In this document: positions 37,567-47,956 of the stretch, piece after piece
Layout of the letters: every line of letters begins with the position of its first letter
How positions within the stretch are numbered: the stretch's first letter is position 1
Source of the DNA: Nissolia schottii
Taxonomy: Eukaryota > Streptophyta > Magnoliopsida > Fabales > Fabaceae
NCBI GenBank assembly: GCA_003254905.1
Contig: QANU01110956.1
Span: 607,668 to 671,667 of the forward strand
Direction of reading: 5' to 3'
Length of the DNA: 64,000 nt
Translations under genes and position numbers: made by a program
Notes under the pieces: generated by a model
Seen by the model: only the letters and a program-made list of their open reading frames with translations
What the model was told of the DNA's origin: nothing
Database searches by the model: none

Positions 37567-40454
37567 TGTAACTCCCCGTCTTCCCTTTAGCAGAATTTCG
37601 CTGACCAATTGTGGAGATAATTATATTTTTGGGATTTAATTAGTGGAATAAGGAACCATTAGGAATAAAACTTGTCTGTATTAATGTTCCCGTACGTTTT
37701 CTGAAAATTCTGCAGACACGAGAACAAACCTTTTTTGCCGTCTGAATACAACTGCGCGTCTAAAGTATCCGTAAAAGGTACAGCTACAGATGAGAATTTA
37801 TAAATACCTAAGTGACCCTAGAATATTACTTAGGAAAAATTAGGAGATCACAAGGATGTGATCGAAATATTTTTAGAACAGCCGTACGCGAAGTACCGGA
37901 ATCGGAAACGCCAAAAACCTGATCAAAATTAATCTGCCGGAGCCCGTAAAATTTTGGCCAGAAAATCAGCCAAAGAACAACAAAAGGATCGGCCATGAAG
38001 CAGCCCACTTGGCCAAGTCAACATTCAAACCTAGTGAGTCATGAAAATGACATTTGAAATAAGGACAAAATAAGGGCATTTTGGGAATTTTGCCCAAGGG
38101 AAAAATTGAAAAGTAAAATTCGGCCGAGAGGCCTATCAATACCCCCCCAAATCAGAAATTTTGTGCAAAAGTTGGAAAACCTAGCCAAACCTCTGTCCGA
38201 TTACACAATCGATTGTTATTCAGTCAAAACAGAGACTTAGACACTTCCTATACACAACCTAGTTCCTGTTCTTCAAAAATCCCCTAACCTAAGCCCACAA
38301 AGAACCCTCAAAATCCTTGGAGAAAGCTTGAGGGAACTCAGCCCAAGAGGAGTTAGAAGGCATCATAGCAAGTTGGAAGCCATAAGAAACGTTGATACCA
38401 ACGTGGGTAAACCGACATAATCACTGTCTATGTGATTTAGGATGTGTTGAGCTATGTTTTGTTTTAGAAATACATGCGGTTAGGATGCCTTTTATGGAAC
38501 TTTGACATATATGTTGTTGATGATTGTCTGGATCTGTTGCTGCTGCCTATGCTTCTGTCAGAACTTAGGAAAACCTAAGATGGAAATAGGCATAGGACAC
38601 GATTTTGAAGAGAAATGTAGGCTGAGATTTTTATCATGAAAAACTAATGTTATTTTTGAATTCTACACGAAATTTTGAGTGGGGATGTCAAGTTTTATAA
38701 TTTTTGGAGTCCCCGATGAATTTCTCAGCAAACAGACAGAAAACGGTATTTTTATGAAAAAGGGCAAAACGAGAATTTCACATATTGGGACTGAAAAATT
38801 GGGTTTGTTTTCAAACTATCAAAAACCTTAAGGACAAGTCTTGAGTCCATTGGGTTTTTGATAACAAAATTTCTAAAGAAAACAGGGCGTTTACGGGGCG
38901 AAATGGTAATTTCGAGAAAAAGGGTAAAACAGAGATTTCATGATTTGGGGTTCAAAATCTAAATTTTTAAGCATGAAAAATGATCTTAGGACCATCAAAA
39001 CCTTGGGGTAAGGTCTTGGACCTCTCCGGTTTCTGATTACTAGTTCTGACAGGAAACAGACGCATGCTTCGTGATTTTGAGAATAACTGCTGAATAGGTT
39101 TGTTTATCTTTAGAATATGTTTTGAACATGAGATGTTGAGCTATGCATGTTCTAGGTGAATATGTTTCCTACATGCCAGCTGTTTTATGTGCTTCATGAA
39201 TAGATTTTTAGGAAAGTATGGAATTGTGAATGGATGATACATATTCAAGGGACATGAAATGTTGACTGAATATGAACTGTTGACTGGATATATGAATTGT
39301 TGACCGGATATATGAACTGTTAACTAGATAAATAGACTGTTGACTGGAAAAGGAATAGGGTGTGATGTCACTAAGTCCCTACGAGGAAATAAAGAAGGTT
39401 GAGGTTAAAAGATTCTTTTCCTAGCTGTGCCACTAGCCGGCAGGAAAGGTAAGCTGAACCCTGGGATTATCTCGTCCCTAGCATAAGGACGGGATAGGAT
39501 CCCCTCGCCATCCTAGCATAAGGATGGACTCTCTTATCGTGAGCTACTTAGGTTAAGCGCTGCCTGGTCCTCACGATACTAAGACACAAAGGAAGCTTGT
39601 GGCGGTAGGCCACTGCTACGGGGGGTTGAGCTTGAAGTATGTGCTCTAAGTGATATAACTGTACACAAGTGGATGTGTGAAGAAGCTTATAATTAAAATG
39701 GGCACGGTTATAAGTCGACGCACATGAAAGCTTATTAAGTGATTATGTGAATTATGTGATTATATGTAATCTAGGAAGTAAGGTAGAGGACAGATGACTT
39801 AGTAATGAAGAATAGGTTCCCCAGTCACCTAGATAATTTAGATAAAGTTGTTCAGGCTTAGCATGAATATTAATAATAGGTAGAGCCATAGTATAACTGT
39901 GACACCTAGAAAGCCCTGAGCGGCCTGAAGCGTGAATGAGAATAAGCAATCCCCTAATCCCTATGGTTTCCCACTGAGAGCGTTATGTTCTCATCCCACT
40001 TATCCATGACTTCAGGATTCGACGAGGTACAAGGAGAGGAGCTACAGGAGGAGGAACCATCTCAAGGAGGGATAACTGAAGACTAGATAATTAACTCAGA
40101 AGTTATATATATGTACTGATACTTATATGTGGTGGTTGTACCTTATACTATTACCTATGTACTTGCTTATGGATGCATAATGGACCGTTGTTTGTTATCT
40201 TGACATGTGTTATTTTTTTTTCTCTACTCTATTGGTTAAGCATGTTATGTTTCCGCACGCAAGGTATGCTCTAACGCGACAAGGCTCCTAATTTACTATA
40301 TGACGCACAAAGCAAGTTTTAAATTTGGTCCGCATTTTCGGTAATAATATTTTTAAAGTGTAAATGGGACTAAGTATTATCCCCACCAAAGCAGATAACA
40401 ACCTAGACGGCAAGTTTGTGACATAAGCGTAGGCTAGCTAGCTAGGGTGTTACA
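37567..40454. mobile_element. Solo LTR of a large LTR retrotransposon
   Basis: A 2888-bp block that starts TGTAACTCCCCGTC and ends GGGTGTTACA, the TG...CA form of an LTR. It is flanked by the 5-bp duplication ATACG (37562-37566 and 40455-40459). There are no coding frames, and no second copy, primer site or polypurine tract is in the window, so it is most simply a solo LTR left by recombination. The length and TGTAAC...GTTACA ends suggest a Tat/Ogre-like gypsy origin, which is an inference. It inserted into one unit of a 37-bp tandem duplication. Confidence 0.78.
39250..39355. repeat. Short minisatellite within the solo LTR
   Basis: About five imperfect units of roughly 20 bp built on GAACTGTTGACTGGATATAT, such as TGAATTGTTGACCGGATATA and AGACTGTTGACTGG. 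It probably arose within the LTR. Confidence 0.75.
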
Positions 40455-40478
40455 ATACGTGTATTGTTATCTATGCAT

Positions 40479-40804
40479 GTTTCATAGATAAAGATACTCA
40501 TTAAAAATGAAATTACCACTTACCATAGATAAAGATGGTATCTTTTTGTAATTGTTTTTCAGGTTTCTTTATTATATGGGGTTTATTTCAATAGTCCATA
40601 AAATTTAAAGATATCAATATCATAACATTTAAGATTTTGTCATATGTCTCACTAATTTAAATTATTTGTTGTTTCAAATTTGTGATTAAATTATAATCAT
40701 TCAAACACAAAAGGGTATCAATATCTTTATTGAAACTTAGATACTGAAGAAAAAATCTGATTATATTAAATGATTTTTTCAAATCCAAAATTATTAATTC
40801 AAAA
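40479..40804. other. AT-rich spacer
   Basis: Between the solo LTR and a SINE. No gene or element seen. Confidence 0.4.
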
Positions 40805-40820
40805 AAAGTCTTTACATTCT

Positions 40821-41005
40821 TTTTTTTAGGTTGCCTGCCCGGTATCCAAGGCTTAGCCTTGACTAATTCAGGTCGACCCGGGTCGCGCACCTGGCTATGG
40901 CGTGTGAGTCTCCCAACGGGGATAACTGCGTACACAGGGTCTCGAATTCGGGACATTGCTTAAGCGATACCAAGCCGCTTACCACTTGGACCAACCCTCG
41001 TTGGT
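40821..41005 (-). mobile_element. tRNA-derived SINE, full-length copy
   Basis: On the minus strand it starts CCAACGAGGGTTGGTCCAAG, has the A-box-like GGTCCAAGTGGTAAGCGG and B-box-like GAATTCGAGACC, and ends GGCAGGCAACCT plus poly-A. It is flanked by a perfect 16-bp duplication AAAGTCTTTACATTCT (40805-40820 and 41006-41021). It carries the 53-bp middle segment (TTATCCCCGTTGGGAG, CGCGACCCGGGTCG) that the copy at 14740 lacks. The perfect flanks suggest a fairly recent insertion. Confidence 0.9.
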
Positions 41006-41103
41006 AAAGTCTTTACATTCTGTTCAGTTGTATTATGAATACACTTGTGTTGTGAACGTGGAATTGAGAGGCACATCCTAGACAAAGTGCAATTGAAAGG
41101 AAC

Positions 41104-41193
41104 GATGATTTGTTGACGGAAATAATGCTTCGACTGCCTCCCAAACCTCTCCAAACGGTGGCTCTCTCTCATCTCTGCCCCTTATCTGCGTGA
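41104..41193 (+). pseudogene. Possible F-box motif fragment
   Basis: Translates as DDLLTEIMLRLPPKPLQTV and then reaches a stop. This resembles the start of an F-box motif (LL-EI--RLP-K-L). There is no ATG in frame (a TGA lies upstream), and no downstream repeat domain follows. A short remnant next to the SINE; chance similarity is possible. Confidence 0.3.
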
Positions 41194-41570
41194 CCACCAC
41201 ATCCTGTTGGAATAATTAAATTACTTACAATAATGTTTTTGTATAACACATTTTGGACCCAGTCTCATGTTGTTATTGTAACGAGATTGTCTTTCAATCT
41301 CATATAGCATCTTGGGCAGATGTTTGGGACACATATTTTTCACGTTCATAAAGGTCACTGAAATGTAGTGGGTTTTTTTTGGTTCTATATGATATCATTG
41401 CTCCTTCGAGTGTGATTTTCTGCAGTAATGAAATACTTATACATTTCATTTGGATCTTGTGGTTAAGAACGTTGTATTATTCAGGCATTTATTGTGGCCA
41501 CATATTTTGAGTTGATCTAGATTAATGTTTCATTGTGTAATCTAATTTATTTTGTCCAAGTAGGAGAATG

Positions 41571-42613
41571 TTGAATTATTGTGTGAATTGCATAATTGGT
41601 ATCAGAGCCACTTGTTTTGATTCTAATTATGGCTGTGAAATTAAACGAATTGACATTTCCTGTATGTATTTCAAGGTTTGATATTTTGTGACTGCGTTTT
41701 TTTTTCTTCTGTATATATGTATGTAGAGCATTTTCTACATTTGTTCAACTTCATTGGAACAAAATTTGTATGAACCCTAATTTAATTTTTGGAATTGAGA
41801 ATTAATTGGTTGCTCGAATTGTGATGTCAAACCTTGGGGTTTTCGTAGAGATTGGAATTTTGAAGTGATCCCAATTGGAATGGTGAAATTTGGTTGAGAA
41901 TTGAATGAGCATTTGATAACAATCCAACACATAAAACCATTTTCTTTCAAATGAAAACCCAACATTTTAGAAGTCTTTTTTGATCAAAATAATCCTAGAA
42001 TCTTATAGCATTCGTCGATACGATTCCAACGCAACTGTAATCGTTAAAATTGGTGTCCGTATGAGGGAGATATAGCATGAAACCCGTTTCCTGCCCAGCG
42101 GGTCCGCGAAACCCCAATCCGACCCGACTGGAGGTCAGGGGAGATGAACAGTACACGTGCCGCGACGCCCACTCTCGGCGTGCGGCGCGTGTGACCTCTA
42201 GGAAGTTCCAAAATTTTTTGACTTTTTATGTTTCTGACCTGTTTCAGTGAAATAAAATTTTTGGTTATTTTTAATTATTTTTCTGGGCATCGGAAAATAT
42301 TAATTTTGTATAAAATTTGTTTTAATTGCTTAAAAATAATAATAATAATCATAATAAACAATAATAATAATCCATGTAATTATCATGGATTCGGTGGCAA
42401 TCGAATCCGTAACTGATTGTGCCTTTAATTTCTTTTTCGTTCGGTGGCAACTCAATCACGGATTTTGTGGCATTCATATCCGTAACTTCCCTATTATTTA
42501 GGAATTTAAGTTGTGGTGGTTAAATTTAGCAAATTAAGTTGTAGTGATTAATCAGTTACTATATATATATATATATAAATTAATAGTGATTTATACAATT
42601 CACACAATAATTC
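41571..42613. mobile_element. Rearranged Ty1/copia LTR remnant
   Basis: At the left a polypurine-like AAGTAGGAGAA is followed by an LTR start TGTTGAATTATTGTGTG and, only 24 bp on, CA and then a tRNA-Met primer site TGGTATCAGAGC (41597-41608). A gag start follows (MAVKLNELTFPV, soon broken). At the right the same LTR start occurs inverted (CACACAATAATTCAACA, ending 42613) next to another purine tract on the minus strand. So copia ends are present but the normal order is lost. No 5-bp target duplication was found. Confidence 0.55.
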
Positions 42614-42785
42614 AACACATCCTCCACCAGGCTGTTCCGTCTACAACCCAAGTTATCGAGGTATTCAAATGGATGATATGTCTTTGTTGTTGGTTACCTC
42701 ATTCGTGCCTTGGAAAAATGGCCTAACGTCAATGCTCCACAAGTATGCTTAGATCTTGGATTTTTATTATTTTCAATTCCTAGCT

Positions 42786-43235
42786 CGTTTTTGAAGGAAA
42801 ACCATGGCTGGCTTAATTCCTTGACCTTGTAGGTTGTGAGCAATTAGCAAGTACTCATCTCTTGTTGTTATTATGATTCTACTTCCTGAATCAAACCAAT
42901 TATATTCTTCAACCAATGATTCCACCGAATCAGCATCATCGACAACTACGTGGACTTCTCTTTTTCCTCTTTTTTTTTTTTTTAATTTATAACAAAGCCT
43001 ATTCTTAATCAGATTAATTCCCCCATAACTCAAAATCTCTTAGAAGAAGAGCTTCTTGCAGCTGTACTAAGCCAAATCTTTGACTTGAAAGTTCTCTAAC
43101 ATTGGCAATGAAGGCACAAGCCTCAAACTCATTACTCATTAGCAATATGGTTTATAACCAGCCTTAGCAAGAGTTGTTTTCCCTATTTCACCATTTAGCA
43201 AGGCTTTGTGAGAAAAGAGTACAGGTCATGAATAA
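42786..43235 (-). pseudogene. NB-ARC (TIR-NBS-LRR type) pseudogene fragment A
   Basis: Minus-strand pieces spell a damaged NB-ARC domain: GEIGKTTLAKAG (P-loop), FEACAFIANVRELSSQRFG, LVQLQEALL, then VHVVVDDAD (kinase 2) and GSRIIITTRDEYLL (RNBS-B). Frame shifts and stops separate them, and no TIR or LRR part was found. The family pattern is that of plant TNL resistance genes. A second, more damaged copy is at 50630-50985 in the same orientation. Confidence 0.72.
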
Positions 43236-43251
43236 TGCTGGTACTATCTTA

Positions 43252-43333
43252 GGCATGAGAGATATAAAATTTTGGCTTGGCGGGACATGAGTTTTTTCTG
43301 TCCTTGTGTCCTATCTCTCTAACAAAACATTAC
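43252..43333. mobile_element. Shortened Tourist-like MITE beside NB-ARC fragment A
   Basis: Follows the motif ATGCTGGTACTATC and a TTA (43249-43251), and ends before TTA at 43334-43336. It retains GGCGGGACATGAG and TGTCCTATCTCTCTAAC-like interior sequence. It occupies the same place relative to fragment A as the intact MITE at 51008 does relative to fragment B. Confidence 0.5.
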
Positions 43334-43800
43334 TTAACTGTCCAAATGTACTTTTTTGGTCTAAACCACAGGTATCCTCCCATTAAATACAATCTTGTTC
43401 GAGATGAGTAACTCTGTGTCCTGCGACCTTTGATTATGCTAGAACAACCCCATGTCAGGTGACCTATGTGCTCGTTGATGTTCAAGCTGTTTATGTTCAA
43501 AAAGATTATTAAACTTTGTGGGCTGATTTTCTAATCTTGCAAAAATATATAAAACTAAATCAGTGTAGTTTGTTCCACAGTTATCTGTTCCATTTCCACT
43601 AGTGACACCAAATAAAGGCTACACCTTCAAAGTCCAAACACAACAACGTCACAAAAAAATGGTTCACATGAAGAAAAACCTTGAACACCAGCTTAGTTTC
43701 AGCTCAATGAAAAATTTTAGCTTTATGATATCACATAATAGTTTGCAACAATCCATAAACCTGAGACAGCCAGCATAAAATATCTGCGACCACCTGAGCT

Positions 43801-46800
43801 TCATGGACTATCTTTGAATGTTGTAGGAATAGAAGAACCATTGCAACTAACAGATTCAATACATATGAGACTGTCAATCCACTGAAGGACACTACTGTCT
43901 TGAGAACAATACTGCAAATTCTGCATTCAAAATGAGAATGAATCACATATGGATCAGAGAATATGTTGACATAAAGCGAGAGTTTCTTAAATCTAATCCA
44001 TAATTTTTTCACACTCAAATCAAACTGGAGTAAAACTTCAAACTCATCTCTAGAGTTGTCAACATCAGTCACGTTCGTCCCAATGTTAAGGAAATGATCA
44101 TAATAGTCCTTGAAGTTACCAAAAGCCGGTCAAGTTAGTCATTTGACATAGTTCAAATTATTCCCTCCTATGAATTAACTTGACCGACTTTTGACAATCT
44201 CAGAGACTAAAATTATCATTTCCATGACTTGAGGATGAACTTGCCTGACGTTGACAACTCCAAAGACAGATTTAAAGGTTTACTCAACCAAAGTGACCAA
44301 TGTCACTAGAGTGATCAGTTTTGCTCAATACCATCTATCACTCAACACAAACAGAAGCAAAACTTTTTATTTATTTGCTAAGGTAGCATCTAAGAATTTT
44401 TCCTAAAGGCATAGTTAGCAAAGGTAAGTGGATGCTTACAAAAAGATCAGAATCTGGAGGAGTATCAAATTTCGGGGCATCCAGGACAGAAGTTCCATAA
44501 GAAGCATTTTCATTTATGGCCAATTCACTTGCGTTACAAGCAAAGCCATTGAAAGCATTGTACTTCAAACCAGAATCATTCAGAAGAGAAGAAGATTCTA
44601 GCACCTCATTGCATGATAAGATGTTATCCAAGCAACCGAAGTTAGAGTTCTCGACAGCCTGCGATTCACCGGCCAACCATGCAGAATCGCCTCCATTGTC
44701 CTCATCCTGAACACCAGATGGTGGGTCATGTGATCCTCCATGTATAGGCTTGAAATTCTAGTCCATGAAATTCAAATTTCAAAAATTGAATCAAAGAATT
44801 CATACTTGTTATGAAGAATTGAGTAAAAATGTTATATGACTCTACTTTTATTCTCATTACTACAAATACAAACTTGAATTTTATGCATGTTTCTGAGGTT
44901 TATATTCTTTGTTTGGTCTCGAATCGAGGATAGAAGGTTTAAAGTTGAAACTCTAAACCATCATGCCGGAGGTAAAAAATTTGTGTTTGATTTATCTTTT
45001 TCATTTGAATTCACTAAAGTATGACCAGCCTCCAAGTTAACTTAATCATCATACACAATCATATGCATTATTAATAGCTTAACTACCTGAGTAAATGACA
45101 TATTGCCATTTTCATAAAAAATGTCATCGCAGCCAACACACTTGCCAGTACCAGGTATTCGGAGGATTCAGATTTGGCGTTGGAGGACTTGTTCGCAACG
45201 GCAAATCAGAATCCTCAACCATTGGATTCTCCTCATTCTTCTCAGCCCTCTTCTTCTGCTGCCGGTAGAATATCTTCGAAACCACATATTTGCCATCCTT
45301 CTCATCTTCTTCACTCCCTAGATGGTACTGGTGCATCACCCAGTTTGATTTATATGGCTTGGAACCTTTCTTGGATCTTATATATAGAACCATGATCTTC
45401 TTAAAGCCCTTACATAATCCATCTTCTATCACAGCTTTGGTCTTACCGGTCTTATGCCAGCGCACATGCTCCTCATCCAAGCCTTGTTGATGATGAATCT
45501 TTCGGCGCTTCCTTTGTCCGGTAGCATATGCATTGGTTGTTCTGTGAAAGAAATGAACACTACTCCCATCTTTCTTAGCACCTGAAACAGAACAGGTCTA
45601 TTTCTATTAGAGTGTGTGATATAGGAAATTGCATTTAATTTGGAACAACTTCAATAAAAAATGTTATTTACACAACCTAAAAACATCTAACTGCATCCAA
45701 CCAATCAGAGAAAGTTCCTTGCCTGGAAGATTTTCTGGATGTGTGTAGCAAATTCCTTGATCTCCTTCAAGAGTTGGGATGAACTCGTGAATAAACATGT
45801 TCTGCTCTTTGTTTCCAACACAGCATTTTGCTACTAAGTGTTCTAAGAGTTGTACATCAGAAGGATCAAACTTTAGACCAGCAGGAAAGCCAGGCCACTC
45901 AGGAGAAACCTACACAGGCAAAAGGAATAGTCATAACGAAACATCAGCAATCAATTAAAATTCAAGTAAGCCATCAAATTTGTCCCCAAGGTTGACACTA
46001 TTTGTCAAGTTTGTCCAGAAGTTATGGAATGTATCAAATTAGTCCCTGAGAATGACTGATTAAATCGACGCCAAAAGATTAATTTAATTGACTTTTGACA
46101 ATCTTAGGGACGAATTTGATACTTCTTAGGGACGAATTTGATACTTTTCATATCTTGGGACAAGTCTGATGATTTACACATAAAATTTCATGTTGAACTG
46201 TTTCTAGAATATAATCTTGAAGGAGGAACAAATTTAATAACATGAAGAGCTCTACTTATAAGAGTTTAGTTCCTTGCTTATAAGGCTTATGACTTTTCTA
46301 TATTTATGGTGCATGTGTGAATTTGATGGTCAAATTATGAACTTGAGATTGAATATTATGTTGTTGAATTGCAGCATACATCACTGTTATCCATATGGTT
46401 ATGACATTTGGGGCATTCGTGGTATGCTCCACAGTCCTTGATTTGATCCGATGACAGAGTAGAGTTCTTCACTTTTTTTGCAAATACTTCAATGTCAATA
46501 ATCCAGCTCCTGCAAAACAAATATACTCTTAGCCCACCATTACTTAAAAGGAAAATAAACTGGTCGAAGAAACTGAAATACATACAAAAAAGGAAAGAAA
46601 GTAAGAAAAAGAAGAAACTAGAAGGATGTATAAAGAAGTTGAGAAGTTAGAATAGATATCCATAAATAAACCTTAATGTATTAATTATTACAAATTTATA
46701 ATAATGATTCAAAGAATTAGAGTGCTGAGTAATTCTATAATTTTCAAGTTAACTATAGGTAAAGTAAAAAGTAAGTGTTTTATCACGATGGCACTATGTT

Positions 46801-47956
46801 TAAGGACATCAATGACACATTCTATGATAGTAGTCATTCATCCTTCAGCCTATGAAGTTAAATTTAGAAGTGAGAAGGTTCATGTGCTGCTACTGATAAT
46901 AAAATTAAGTATTAAACAAAGGAGACACCAGTTTTTTCCCAAACAACAAGTTCAAAATCATTGCAAGATTTGCTTATTTTCTTACAATGTGATTATAGGT
47001 TCCTTTGTAAGGGAAAACACCATACAAAACGTGTTTACATAATAGTTTTAAGAAAGATTAGTGCAAGAAACGCTTTAGTGAAAAATGTGCATTGTCAATT
47101 ATCTTTTATCTCCAAGACATAGTTAGTTTCCACTCTTGAAATCCTTCCACAAAATGTTACATCATTCATGGATTGTTATTAGCTGAAGGACCGTGTAACA
47201 TAAACTGATTCATTCGTGTTCACCACTACCACTACATGCTAAGTCTTCATTAGCATATACTAGTTATTTGCGAATCTTCCAGCAAGATCATTGTGGCTCC
47301 ATCACTAAGACAAATGTGTGTGCATACTGAATAGCAAAACTCGCCTATCAACAATTCCCAAATGTTTCCTTCTCACAATGCATTCTTTCTTTGAACTTGC
47401 TTAAAATTGGTGGAAAATAACTCCATTTTTTCCCTTCTTGTTTCAAACTCTTGTGATAAAATTTTGATTATAAACTATAGTACTTTAATCATAAATAAGT
47501 TGACCCAAATTCATATTAAACCATCAAATCAAAAGTTCCAAATTTATGCGCCAACTATCTTCTTCCCATATCTAGAAAAAAAACCAAAATATGTCATCCA
47601 TCCATCATACACCAGCAACACCATCAACCCCAAAGAAACCAATACCCAACCATGTGATGTGATGTAACACTTGCATTGCATATCCCTGCATGACACTATA
47701 CCAAAACAAGCAACCGACATACAGGGTACCTTCCTCTGACACCAAGTTTTTTTTTTTTTCCTAAAAAAGAAAAATAGTAAACACCCAAAAGAAAAAATTG
47801 CATTTTTATCCATCGACGCCACAAAGGGTCTCCAACCCACAATCCCAAATCACAAGAAGAAGAGAAAAACCGAACATGGGGTGTGAAGAAAACAGCCAAA
47901 GATGCAAACTTTGTTGGCAGAAATCCAAACAAGTGAATCTGAGCTCACCTAGCCAT
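43801..47956 (-). CDS. SOG1-like: SOG1/NAC8-like NAC transcription factor
   Basis: Resembles SUPPRESSOR OF GAMMA RESPONSE 1, the NAC factor that controls the plant DNA-damage response downstream of ATM. Coding exons on the minus strand: 47956-47949 (8 nt, MAR start), 46509-46380, 45909-45723, 45581-45142, 44757-44440 and 43920-43801; phases agree, 400 aa. The SOG1-type N-terminus is present (SWIID, then HECPKCHNHMDNSD with C35 and C38). The NAC domain runs from about residue 50 (WPGFPAGLKFDPSD) through VRWHKTGKTKAVIEDG, SNWVMHQYHLG and KYVVSKIFY. The C-terminal motif FDTPPDSDL...QYCSQDSSV is also SOG1-like. Only two SQ sites are seen (S287 and S367), fewer than I recall for Arabidopsis SOG1. 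The third intron has a GC donor (CAG then GCAAGG, 45722-45717). Paralogy within the SOG1 clade is unresolved. Confidence 0.87.
44090..44223. mobile_element. Small fold-back element in a SOG1-like intron
   Basis: Left arm GGAAATGATCATAATAGTCC, followed by AAAAGCCGGTCAAGTTA, pairs with the complement of the right arm, GGAAATGATAATTTTAGTCT and AAAAGTCGGTCAAGTTA. It can form a hairpin of about 60 bp per arm. It lies in the last intron (43921-44439). No clear target duplication. Confidence 0.6.
46102..46145. repeat. 22-bp tandem duplication in a repeat-like intron stretch
   Basis: Two perfect 22-bp copies beginning TCTTAGGGACGAATTTGATA. They sit in a wider block (about 45970-46180) where ATCAAATTTGTCCC at the left and GGGACAAGTCTGATGAT at the right look like loosely inverted ends of a MITE. 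The block is in the intron between exons 2 and 3. Confidence 0.7.
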
